From: Rhizobium herbae
GTDB taxonomy: Bacteria > Pseudomonadota > Alphaproteobacteria > Rhizobiales > Rhizobiaceae
NCBI RefSeq assembly: GCF_019511375.1
Contig: NZ_JAEUAO010000003.1
Span: forward strand, 434,001 to 498,000
Direction of reading: 5' to 3'
DNA: 64,000 nucleotides
Shown here: piece by piece, positions 7,906 to 14,981 of the stretch
Numbering within the stretch: position 1 is the first letter of the stretch
Layout of the letters: each line of letters begins with the position of its first letter
Translations under genes and position numbers: made by a program
The notes under the pieces: generated by a model
Told to the model about the DNA's origin: nothing
What the model saw: the letters and a program-made list of their open reading frames with translations, nothing else
Databases searched by the model: none

Positions 7906-8340
7906 GATGTAGTTTTGCCTGTTTCACTCGTGCGCGATTGTTCTTTTTGGCGGTTAGGTAGCCGGCGCGTAGCCGTGGCGCTTTCGAGGGGATGAAGTCG
8001 CCTAGTATTTTTTAAAAGCCACGACGACAGATTGAAATGCGCTTGATTATGGTCTTCTTTTTTGGTGTAACCTCTCAGGGCTAGGGAAATGCTGGAGGAC
8101 AAGATTTTGAGGTCGAACCTAATCTAAGGGGAGAATATTCATTTCACTGAATATTCAACTCAATCTTCTCGGTTAGAGAACGCAAATGGCATCGTTTCCT
8201 ATTGCGCTACGAGACGGATTGAACCCAGGTCAATTTCCGCTGTAACAGCGTCCTTTACAGAGATGAAGGCCTTTAGCGCAGTTGCGTAAAGGCTGAACCG
8301 GTGTTGGACAAAGCCTGTTCGTCGGTACGTAGGTTGTTCG
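7906..8340. other. AT-rich intergenic region upstream of the MucR-like gene
   Basis: About 435 bases between the divergent DUF3427 relic and the MucR-like gene. No protein-like reading frame was found. The stretch 8040-8180 is AT-rich and contains two copies of the palindrome GAATATTC (8133-8140 and 8149-8156). It probably contains the promoter of the regulator and perhaps its own binding sites. Confidence 0.45.
8133..8156. promoter_or_regulatory. Paired GAATATTC palindromes, possible regulator sites
   Basis: GAATATTC, itself a palindrome, occurs at 8133-8140 and again at 8149-8156, a centre-to-centre distance of 16 bases. They lie about 190 bases upstream of the MucR-like gene in AT-rich DNA. 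MucR/Ros proteins bind AT-rich sites with T-A steps and often repress themselves, so autoregulation is possible. No experimental support. Confidence 0.3.
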
Positions 8341-8781
8341 ATGAATTCCAAGCCTGAAAATCCATCCCCAGAAAACATAAGCGAACTGACCGCCAACATC
8401 GTCACGGCATACGTGAGCAGACACGATGTTTCGCTTCAGGATCTTCCTGGCCTTATTGTTAGTGTCCAAAATGCGTTGGAGCAAAACCCTCGACACATCG
8501 AGGCACCTTTAATCAAAATACAGCAGCCGGCAGTTCCAATTAAAAAGTCAATCCAGAAAGACTACATTGTCTGCCTGGAGGACGGTCGAAAATTCCGTTC
8601 ATTGAAGCGGCATTTAAAATCAAGCTATAACCTCACTCCTGACGAATACCGTGTCAAATGGGGTTTGCCACCAGAATATCCAATGGTCGCGCCATCCTAC
8701 GCCACGGCACGCTCGAAAATCGCCAAGGATATTGGCCTAGGCGTTACAGTTTCAAAGCGCTCTACGAGGGCCGAGGAATAG
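8341..8781 (+). CDS. MucR/Ros-family transcriptional regulator
   Basis: 146 residues. The C-terminal half has the MucR/Ros signature DYIVCLEDGRKFRSLKRHL followed by LTPDEYRVKWGLPPEYPMVA. These proteins use a single zinc-finger-like domain to bind AT-rich promoters, controlling exopolysaccharide, motility or accessory genes in rhizobia and brucellae. Here Cys78, Asp81 and His91 are present, but the position of the second histidine (95/96) reads Ser-Tyr, so zinc binding may be weak or absent. Zinc-independent family members are known from Mesorhizobium. It sits between an RTX gene and the peptide cluster and is a candidate controller of both. A strong terminator follows directly. Confidence 0.88.
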   Translation: MNSKPENPSPENISELTANIVTAYVSRHDVSLQDLPGLIVSVQNALEQNPRHIEAPLIKIQQPAVPIKKSIQKDYIVCLEDGRKFRSLKRHLKSSYNLTPDEYRVKWGLPPEYPMVAPSYATARSKIAKDIGLGVTVSKRSTRAEE

Positions 8782-8786
8782 CGATC

Positions 8787-8826
8787 TAGAGATCAGGGCG
8801 GCGGAGATCCGCCGCCCTGATCTCTA
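8787..8826. terminator. Strong bidirectional terminator
   Basis: Perfect 17-base arms (8788-8804 and 8809-8825) enclose the tetraloop AGAT. The stem is GC-rich in the middle (CAGGGCGGCGG) with AGAGAT/ATCTCT ends. It lies between the converging MucR-like gene and YcaO gene; the YcaO stop codon (8824-8826) is inside the structure. It insulates the peptide operon from the regulator. Confidence 0.75.
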
Positions 8827-9996
8827 TGAAAAAGGCATCGGCTCAAGCCGTCTCTCCGACGCCTTACAGAATGAGTTTATCCAAGCGTTTTCATTGTTAT
8901 TGCTCTCCCCTGGGCTCATATGGATGAAGAAGTCAGGGGATACGACGCGGCAAAAATGCAACTCCGCGCCCGCAATGTTGAGTTCGCGAAAGTAGACGTA
9001 AACGTTTTCAGATATCGTCTGTATGTTTTGGATCAGATTATCCAAATCGTTACCCGGTAACGTCGATCCGAACTCGATTGGTTTTTTTTGCACACCGAGA
9101 TCAAATTCCGGCCTGTTCGCCGCTTGGAAATTTTGTTTGAGTGCATTGCTGCCATAATCACGGCTACCAAAGAACTCCATCTGCGGTAGCAGCAGAGAAG
9201 TCTGCCAGGTTTCCGTAAATGCCTTCATGAGCGCCGTCTCCGCGTCAAAGTCAGCCGCACACCCACAAGAAAAATTTACAACGGCCCCTTCGCTTTTCGA
9301 GCTGTACTCACAAAATTGCACGCTCACGCCCCTTATGAATGAAAGGTCCAAGACTCGGATGTTGCCGTTCATCGCCATCTGGTTGTGAGTTGCGATAGCC
9401 TTCTTGTCCTTTAGTTTATCGGTAAAGGCCTGGATGTCATTGCACCGACGAGACACCCACATCGCTGTCGTGCACTGTCGCTCGACGAATTCAAGTAGCG
9501 CGCCCCGTAGCGCTGCTGCTCTGCTTCGATGTATGGCAGAACCAGACGTGTCCCTGACAGGTAGAAAGCTGGAATCGATCTGCCCATCAAAACTATGAAG
9601 GGACAGGAAAACGGCGGGGTAGTGGACTCTGTGGTCTGTCCCAAGCCGGGTGACCTCAACGAGGCGAAAAGAATGCGCTTCGATGTCGTCGCGAATGTTG
9701 TCGTTGCATGTCTGCCGGAGAGCCTGCACAAGTGCCTGCCTTTCCGACAGGCCCAGGCCCATATCAGCGATTGCCCCGGATTTTCTGTGTGTTACTGCTC
9801 TGAAGGCCGCATATCTTTCCAGATATTCACCGATCGCTTTTACTGCGACCCCGTCCCCAAATCCGAAACCATGCCCATTTACGGCGTTCACATCATCAGC
9901 GGAGTAAACCGTAGGTTCATGGATGCAAGCCGGATAAGCAGGCGTAACCCGATAGCGTGGCGTCTGTACCGCAAAACTGCGAAAGGACTGAAACAT
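8824..9996 (-). CDS. YcaO cyclodehydratase of the LAP/TOMM cluster (D protein)
   Basis: 390 residues. YcaO proteins use ATP to activate backbone amides so that Cys, Ser and Thr side chains of the precursor peptide cyclise to azolines. The two nucleotide-site helices are visible: AIGEYLERYAAFR (about 54-66) and ALLEFVERQCTTAMW (166-180). The protein ends RRLEPMPFS, close to the Pro-rich terminus of azoline-forming YcaO enzymes, though shorter than the usual PxPxP. The ATG shares one base with the stop codon of the dehydrogenase gene (TGATG), so they are translationally coupled. It is the last gene of the A-C-B-D operon and ends at the terminator. The identification rests on motifs and neighbourhood together. 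Confidence 0.9.
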   Translation of the reverse strand: MFQSFRSFAVQTPRYRVTPAYPACIHEPTVYSADDVNAVNGHGFGFGDGVAVKAIGEYLERYAAFRAVTHRKSGAIADMGLGLSERQALVQALRQTCNDNIRDDIEAHSFRLVEVTRLGTDHRVHYPAVFLSLHSFDGQIDSSFLPVRDTSGSAIHRSRAAALRGALLEFVERQCTTAMWVSRRCNDIQAFTDKLKDKKAIATHNQMAMNGNIRVLDLSFIRGVSVQFCEYSSKSEGAVVNFSCGCAADFDAETALMKAFTETWQTSLLLPQMEFFGSRDYGSNALKQNFQAANRPEFDLGVQKKPIEFGSTLPGNDLDNLIQNIQTISENVYVYFRELNIAGAELHFCRVVSPDFFIHMSPGESNNNENAWINSFCKASERRLEPMPFS

Positions 9997-10781
9997 CAAT
10001 GCTCTCCCGGGTATGCAAAGGCCTGGATAATGCCAGGTAAGAGAATTCGGCTATCCAAGCCACAATTCTTTGCCAGTGCATATTCAGAGAATCCTGAGAG
10101 CACTCTGGATCCGAGCCCGTGAGTTTGGGCAACCTGCAGCATTTGCTGGTACATTGATCCAATTTCCATCAGAGCTAGCCGGTAGCCTCTGGACCGGTAC
10201 TTAAAAATCGCCTTTTTTAGATTTATAAAATATGCCACATAGAAGGCTGCGGCCTCGATCTTATAGATTTTCTGGAACTTCTCCCGATCGTATGCTCCAG
10301 GCAGCACCTCAAAAAAATTGCTGACCGGGAGATAGTGAAGGACGCTGAAGTCGGTAGCGCCGCCCACCGAATCCCCCAATATTGCAACAGTTTCAATACT
10401 GTACAATGCACCACCGGATGGGTAAGGTCTGCGGCCGCTGCTGTCTGCCCCGATTGCTTGAGCAAAAATTTGGGCAACAGTTGCGAAGTTGATCTGACGT
10501 GGACTTCCCGTAGAAACAGAAGGCCAGCGTATCACTGGATCTGTCCTCTCAAGACTCCCCTCTATGTTACCAGTGATATGGGAGAAGCGCGTTTCGAATG
10601 CTTCCGCACGTTTCAGATCCTCAAGCGTAAGGTATGGTTGGCTCAGTGAGTTTTCGAGCAGAGTGCCAGCTACGGAAATGGTGTGCTGGTGAAAAGTGCG
10701 AATTTCTGATTCCACCTCGGCATCAACAAACTGACTTGCATGCGCGATCTGGTTCAAGGAAGAGATTTTGACATGCCTCAT
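9996..10781 (-). CDS. SagB-type flavin dehydrogenase (B protein)
   Basis: 261 residues. It belongs to the nitroreductase-like SagB/McbC family, FMN enzymes that oxidise azolines to aromatic thiazoles and oxazoles. Typical marks are SSGRRPYPSGGALYSIE (114-130) and the late FKYRSRGYRLALMEIGSMYQ, followed by HGLGSRVLSGFSE. Start at 10781 with GGAG upstream. It lies 14 bases after the McbB-like gene and overlaps the YcaO start by one base, so the three modification enzymes are made from one message. Its presence predicts azoles rather than only azolines in the product. Confidence 0.9.
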   Translation of the reverse strand: MRHVKISSLNQIAHASQFVDAEVESEIRTFHQHTISVAGTLLENSLSQPYLTLEDLKRAEAFETRFSHITGNIEGSLERTDPVIRWPSVSTGSPRQINFATVAQIFAQAIGADSSGRRPYPSGGALYSIETVAILGDSVGGATDFSVLHYLPVSNFFEVLPGAYDREKFQKIYKIEAAAFYVAYFINLKKAIFKYRSRGYRLALMEIGSMYQQMLQVAQTHGLGSRVLSGFSEYALAKNCGLDSRILLPGIIQAFAYPGEH

Positions 10782-10795
10782 GGGGGATCTCCTCT

Positions 10796-11644
10796 TTAAA
10801 TCTCTCTGAGAGTGGAACTAAAATTGGAATGGACACCCCTGTGTCGTTCAACTCGACCGGTGTCCAGATTCAGTTCTATGACCGTGCTCAAGTCGTCTGG
10901 AAAGAGCGGCGATACGCCGTCTGTGAGCAAAGGCCGCATGCGAGTGTAAGCCAGGTGAAGGGCGGCGGAGATTTCGATGTCGGCGGACGGAAAGGTGGGT
11001 ACCGACAACGTCTCGATTGCATAGGGATCAGTGAAAAAGAAATCGGCCCAGCTCGCAGGCTTGAATTTTGCCGAACGGTCGAGGCCCGCTAGATTGTGCA
11101 GGCCGCTGAAATGATCCGGCAGATCGATGGCAGGAGAGTAGAATCCATCGATTATGAAATGCCGAAAGACAAAATAGGAGTGTAACAATATGCTCTCCTT
11201 TTTCTCTTTGCATGCGCTGTAAATTTCCCTCGCAAGCTGTGGCTGATATTGATTCTGGATCGCAAGTACGAGCTCGGCGCCAGCGATATCGGAGACTTTC
11301 GTGCAGTAACGGCACGAAACCGCGTCACGGCTCAAGACCAGCTCCGCTAAGCCGGCTGCAATGGATTCCGAGGGCGAGAAAACGACGATGTTCTTCTTCT
11401 CGTCGATCCTTCGTAGCACCTTCAGGCGCTCCAGGAACTGCTGTGCGGCGCTTATCGGCAGCGCTTGTCGTTCCAAGAGTCTGCCAATGGCCTCTTCATG
11501 AATGTGAGGGTTCAGTGTCGACAGCTCGCCCAGCGCAGCAACGAGATTTGCATCCGTTACCCGAGCGGCACCGAGCGGCGTGAAAAGCTGCCACGCACCG
11601 TCGGTTGGCGTGGAACTCAGTATAAATGGGGATACCGAAAACAT
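10796..11644 (-). CDS. McbB-like leader-binding subunit of the cyclodehydratase (C protein)
   Basis: 282 residues. It fits the McbB/TOMM C-protein pattern: an N-terminal winged-helix-like part (about 1-85, SPFILSSTPTDGAWQLFTPL) that would clamp the precursor leader, then an E1-like fold with one CRYC pair (111-114) and HSYFVFRHFIIDGFYSP. C proteins deliver the precursor to YcaO and stimulate it. Sequence conservation in this family is low, so position in the operon, between precursor and dehydrogenase, carries much of the weight. I chose the ATG at 11644, which has AGGAAG nine bases before it; a TTG three codons upstream is also open. A hairpin separates it from the precursor gene. Confidence 0.8.
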   Translation of the reverse strand: MFSVSPFILSSTPTDGAWQLFTPLGAARVTDANLVAALGELSTLNPHIHEEAIGRLLERQALPISAAQQFLERLKVLRRIDEKKNIVVFSPSESIAAGLAELVLSRDAVSCRYCTKVSDIAGAELVLAIQNQYQPQLAREIYSACKEKKESILLHSYFVFRHFIIDGFYSPAIDLPDHFSGLHNLAGLDRSAKFKPASWADFFFTDPYAIETLSVPTFPSADIEISAALHLAYTRMRPLLTDGVSPLFPDDLSTVIELNLDTGRVERHRGVHSNFSSTLREI

Positions 11645-11670
11645 GAATGCCAACTTCCTGTGAAAAGGGT

Positions 11671-11692
11671 GGCGGCCCCGGACGGGGCCGCC
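11671..11692 (-). terminator. Hairpin between precursor and C gene, probable attenuator
   Basis: Nine-base GC-only arms (11671-11679 and 11684-11692) around a four-base loop lie between the precursor stop (11702) and the next start (11644). On the transcribed strand the stem is followed by ACCCTTTTCAC, a weak U-tract. Partial termination or 3'-end protection would give more precursor message than enzyme message, as is common in peptide operons. Confidence 0.6.
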
Positions 11693-11701
11693 TTGGCCCG
11701 G

Positions 11702-11872
11702 TTAGGCCGATACGGAGCTGGCGGAGCCAGACGACTTGCCAGAAGCGCCGCAACGGCTGCTGCTGTCGCAACGCGAGCATGTTGCAGCTGCGGTCTGGGT
11801 TGGTGTCTCACCGGCGTCGATGAACTCGATCTCGGTGCCAAACTGCGGCGGGTTAAGAATCTGCGAAGCCAT
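11702..11872 (-). CDS. LAP/TOMM precursor peptide (A protein)
   Basis: 56 residues with a strong AGGAGG ribosome site before the ATG at 11872. The first 30 residues form an acidic leader (MASQILNPPQFGTEIEFIDA, then GETPTQTAAA). The rest is the predicted core: TCSRCDSSSRCGASG, then KSSGSASSVSA. The core has three Cys (32, 35, 41), eleven Ser and one Thr, the residues that cyclodehydratases convert, plus two Arg and one Lys. The leader/core border is likely around the AAA at 28-30; cutting before residue 30 would give a 27-residue product. The three modification genes follow on the same strand and an exporter diverges. The layout resembles phazolicin and klebsazolicin precursors. Confidence 0.88.
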   Translation of the reverse strand: MASQILNPPQFGTEIEFIDAGETPTQTAAATCSRCDSSSRCGASGKSSGSASSVSA

Positions 11873-11901
11873 CACTTACCTCCTGTGCTTGCATTCTGAG
11901 T

Positions 11902-11917
11902 GCAGCGATATTGCTGC
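11902..11917. promoter_or_regulatory. Near-perfect 16-bp palindrome in the precursor leader
   Basis: GCAGCGATATTGCTGC pairs with itself at seven of eight positions (the other is a G-T). It lies about 30-45 bases upstream of the precursor ATG and just downstream of the proposed -10 box, so it would cover the transcription start. It could be a repressor operator or a 5' hairpin in the message. Confidence 0.4.
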
Positions 11918-11924
11918 CAAGAAA

Positions 11925-11953
11925 TAGCTAGCATGGATTTTTTGTTGGTCAAG
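11925..11953 (-). promoter_or_regulatory. Candidate promoter of the peptide operon
   Basis: On the minus strand CTTGAC (11953-11948), the preferred -35 box of alphaproteobacteria, is followed after 17 bases by TAGCTA (11930-11925) as a fair -10 box. Transcription would start near 11918, giving a 5' leader of about 45 bases. The divergent region to the exporter gene is clearly AT-rich. Confidence 0.4.
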
Positions 11954-12054
11954 CAAAAACATCATGGTATCAAGTACATATCGAATGAAGCTACGAATAA
12001 TAAAGTTGGTTATTCTTAGCTATATCATGAATATGCAATAGGAGTTGAATGATA

Positions 12055-13818
12055 ATGGGTGATAAAGCAAACTTATTTGGCATAATAAACGATATGCTTT
12101 TGAAGAGCGGAAAACAAAGAGCTTTGTTTTCGTTGGTTTTGGCAACTATTACGTTTACAGCGATAGGCGCAGCGCTGTTCCCCATATTTTTCTCGTTAGG
12201 TATAGACGCGCTCACGAAGGGCGACGTTCAGGTTGAGCTGGGTACCAAATACATAATCGCATTTGGGATCGGTCTGACGGTTGTAGGTATTTTGGAGCAG
12301 GCCCAGTGGCTCACATTTGGACCTATGAATTTGCGTCTCCAACGACACCTTACAACGCATGTGTTCAGACATGCATTGTCGCTGCCGTATTATCGCCTGA
12401 AGAACTACACCACCTATGAGATAGGGAGGACCGTTGAGCGCGGACTTGATGCTGTTCGCGAAATCACGTCGAACTTGACGTTCTTTCTAATTCCGACGCT
12501 GATCGAGCTGGTGATAGCCGCTTCGGTTATTGCCTTTATGATCGATGCGTGGATAGCGCTTTTTCTGTTCTCTGCTCTCTTTTTGTACGGAGCCATCACC
12601 AATATCTCAGCCGCCAAAATCAGGAAGGCGACAGAAGGAGCGATGGAAACCGGTATTCAGGCTTGGAATTTCGGCCTCGACGGCGTGGCAAACGCGGAAC
12701 TCGTGCAACAATCCAACATGGTGCCGGATTTCACGGAGCGCTTGAATGCAAAGCTAAAGATCAATGATCGCGCGTGGGCGGTGACTTTTAAACAGCGGGC
12801 CTATTTTGGAGTTCTTCAGGCCCTCGTGTTTGGCATTGTTGTTCTAGGCGTGCTCTGGCGTGGGGCTGTTGATACCAGTCGAGGGACAATGAGTATCGGA
12901 GAACTTGTTCTCCTGAACACCTACATCATCCGCCTGCTCCAGCCAGTTGAGACACTTGCCAGGGTTTACAGGGAAGTGAGCTCCTCCTTAGGTGAGGCGC
13001 GCCTATTGACAGATCTGCTTTCAGTGCCCGTCCCACAGATCGCTCAGTTCGATGCGGCAAGCAGCGATCCTGTATCGTTGATAGCGCGAAACCTGCTGCT
13101 TAAAATTGATGATCGAACATTGCTGGCTGATCTGTCCTTTACTGTTCCCAGCCACGGGCAGTTGTTCATCGTCGGCCCTTCGGGCGTAGGTAAATCGTCG
13201 CTTTTAAAGGTGATTTCATGCCTATCCGTTGCCAGTGGTGGCGACTATCTCATCAACGGGCAAAAGATAACCGAGCATAACGCAGCTATCTTCAGATCAA
13301 ATGTCGCCGTAGTGCAGCAGGATTGCTTGCTATTCGACTGGTCAATATCTGAGAATATTGCCTTTGGAATAGAAGCGTCAGCCGAGGAGATTGAGAATGT
13401 AATTCGAAAGCTCGCGCTTGATGAGGTCGTTCAACGTCACCAAACTTTAGGTGAGCCAACTGTTGGAGAAAGAGGCAACCGGCTATCGGGAGGCGAAAAA
13501 CAAAGGCTCTCCATGGCGCGCGCGTTGCTGACAAAGCCGCGTTTGCTAATTTTGGACGAGCCCACGGCAGCATTGGATGAAGCTAATCGTAAGCGGGTTT
13601 TGGATGCTCTCGCGGAATTGCAGCAGAGTTGCACTAGTATTTCTGTTACCCATGACCTCTCACTGCTCAATGACGATACGCAAGTGCTATTTCTGGCCCC
13701 TGCGCAGCAGTATTGGGCAGGCACCCATTCCGCGCTCCTCGTCAATAATTCAGAGTATCGAAAATTCGTTGAAGGTGAAGCCGGCACCCGACAAGACGCA
13801 GCTCTGGAAGCCAACTAA
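12055..13818 (+). CDS. ABC exporter, fused membrane and ATPase domains (Atm1/ABCB-like)
   Basis: 587 residues. The N-terminal half has about six membrane segments (for example SLVLATITFTAIGAALFPIF near 26-45) and an Atm1-like stretch (GPMNLRLQRHLTTHVFRHAL). The ATPase half has Walker A GPSGVGKSS (374-382), signature LSGGEKQR (477-484), Walker B LLILDEP (497-503) and the switch His in SVTHD. It works as a homodimer. Divergent from the precursor gene across a 180-base AT-rich gap, it most likely exports the mature peptide and so gives self-protection. The second ATG (12055) has better spacing from GGAG than the first at 12049. Confidence 0.88.
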   Translation: MGDKANLFGIINDMLLKSGKQRALFSLVLATITFTAIGAALFPIFFSLGIDALTKGDVQVELGTKYIIAFGIGLTVVGILEQAQWLTFGPMNLRLQRHLTTHVFRHALSLPYYRLKNYTTYEIGRTVERGLDAVREITSNLTFFLIPTLIELVIAASVIAFMIDAWIALFLFSALFLYGAITNISAAKIRKATEGAMETGIQAWNFGLDGVANAELVQQSNMVPDFTERLNAKLKINDRAWAVTFKQRAYFGVLQALVFGIVVLGVLWRGAVDTSRGTMSIGELVLLNTYIIRLLQPVETLARVYREVSSSLGEARLLTDLLSVPVPQIAQFDAASSDPVSLIARNLLLKIDDRTLLADLSFTVPSHGQLFIVGPSGVGKSSLLKVISCLSVASGGDYLINGQKITEHNAAIFRSNVAVVQQDCLLFDWSISENIAFGIEASAEEIENVIRKLALDEVVQRHQTLGEPTVGERGNRLSGGEKQRLSMARALLTKPRLLILDEPTAALDEANRKRVLDALAELQQSCTSISVTHDLSLLNDDTQVLFLAPAQQYWAGTHSALLVNNSEYRKFVEGEAGTRQDAALEAN

Positions 13819-14059
13819 CCCGCGGTGCTTGCTTTTTTGCCTCGGACCCGCCGACCTCGGCATCGGCCTAGTCAGCTAACGTTGCCATGTGGCATGAGCA
13901 CCCTTGCGGCTGAACACCGTGCACTCATGTCAGACAGCACGAGAGAAGCATCGCGTGGTGGCAGCGGGAGTGTAGCGGCGTTGTTTCGTCAGGCATTTTC
14001 GGCTAAATCGAGGATGATGTCCGAGAACCCATCACAAATCGCCGCGGCAGCGCTTACCG
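13819..14059. other. Gap at the right edge of the AT-rich island
   Basis: 241 bases between the exporter and the nucleotidyltransferase gene. A short open frame (MSDSTREASRGGSGSVAALF) is present, but it has no ribosome site and no recognisable family, so I do not call it. Base composition changes here back to GC-rich. Confidence 0.3.
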
Positions 14060-14896
14060 ATGCTCAGTGAGCGTTTGGACCACCTGCCGGACAACAAGCG
14101 CCGCGAGCTCGCTCGCGTCGCGCAGATTCTCTTCGACGAGTTCGAGGAAGCGCAGAAGGGCAAGCTTTCGGACAAGAAGAAGGGCGGCCGCATTCTCAAG
14201 CTGATCCTGTTCGGCTCCTATGCCCGCGGCGACTGGGTCGAGGACAGCAAGAGCGGCTACCGCTCGGATTACGATCTGCTCATCGTCGTCAACTATGAGA
14301 GCTTCGGCGAGGAGCACGAGGCGTGGGAACGAGCCGAGGAGCGCCTGTCGCAGGAGCTGATCATCACCCGCCGGCTCTCGACGCCCGTCAATTTCATCGT
14401 CCACAGCTATCAGGACGTCAATGATCAGCTTACCGCCGGCCGCCCCTTCTTCATCGACATCGCCCGCGACGGGATCGTGCTCTATGAAACGCCGGGTTTC
14501 CCACTCGCCTCCCCCAAACCCCTCGCACCAGAGGAGGCCCGCGCCGAGGCACAAAGGCATTTCGACCACTGGTTTCCAAGTGCGGACGCCTTCAAGGCCT
14601 CCGCCCTCTTCCTGATCGAACGCGGGAATTACAGCGAAGGGGTCTTCAATCTACACCAAGCTGCCGAACGGCTGTATCATTGCACCCTGCTCGTCCTGAC
14701 CCTTTATAGTCCAAAGCTCCATCGTCTCGACAAGCTTCGCTCGCAGGCCGAAAGCGTCGATCCCCGCCTCGTAGACGTCTGGCCACGCGACACACGCTTT
14801 GCGAGGCGCTGTTTCGAAAGGCTTAGGCGAGCCTATGTCGAAGCGCGCTATTCGCCCAAATACACCGTCTCCGCCGAGGAGCTGGCCTGTGGTTGA
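14060..14896 (+). CDS. Nucleotidyltransferase-HEPN fusion protein, 3' end frameshifted
   Basis: 278 residues. The N-terminal half is a minimal nucleotidyltransferase (LILFGSYARGDW, about 48-59, then SDYDLLIVV with Asp70 and Asp72). The C-terminal half is a HEPN-like helical domain (HQAAERLYHCTLLVLTLYSP, RRAYVEARYSPKY). In separate form such pairs are MNT-HEPN toxin-antitoxin systems, where the transferase modifies and silences the HEPN RNase. The frame stops at SAEELACG, but the next frame continues VERVKALQESVNIICTERL to a stop at 14957, the sequence expected for the family end. A small deletion near 14888 has replaced about 20 final residues. Activity may or may not survive. Confidence 0.75.
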   Translation: MLSERLDHLPDNKRRELARVAQILFDEFEEAQKGKLSDKKKGGRILKLILFGSYARGDWVEDSKSGYRSDYDLLIVVNYESFGEEHEAWERAEERLSQELIITRRLSTPVNFIVHSYQDVNDQLTAGRPFFIDIARDGIVLYETPGFPLASPKPLAPEEARAEAQRHFDHWFPSADAFKASALFLIERGNYSEGVFNLHQAAERLYHCTLLVLTLYSPKLHRLDKLRSQAESVDPRLVDVWPRDTRFARRCFERLRRAYVEARYSPKYTVSAEELACG

Positions 14897-14981
14897 GCGC
14901 GTGAAGGCCTTGCAGGAATCAGTCAACATCATCTGCACGGAGCGCCTGTCCTTCTGACGAGGTCCCATGCGTCCCGCGTTA

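Noticed and set aside
11617..11841. Another minus-strand frame overlapping the precursor
   Set aside because: Pro/Arg-rich in a shifted frame; no ribosome site. The frame starting at 11872 explains the region.
11465..11899. Plus-strand frame across the precursor gene
   Set aside because: No ribosome site; the minus strand has a strong site, leader and Cys/Ser core.
13825..14070. 81-codon frame after the exporter
   Set aside because: No ribosome site or family; overlaps the start of the nucleotidyltransferase gene.
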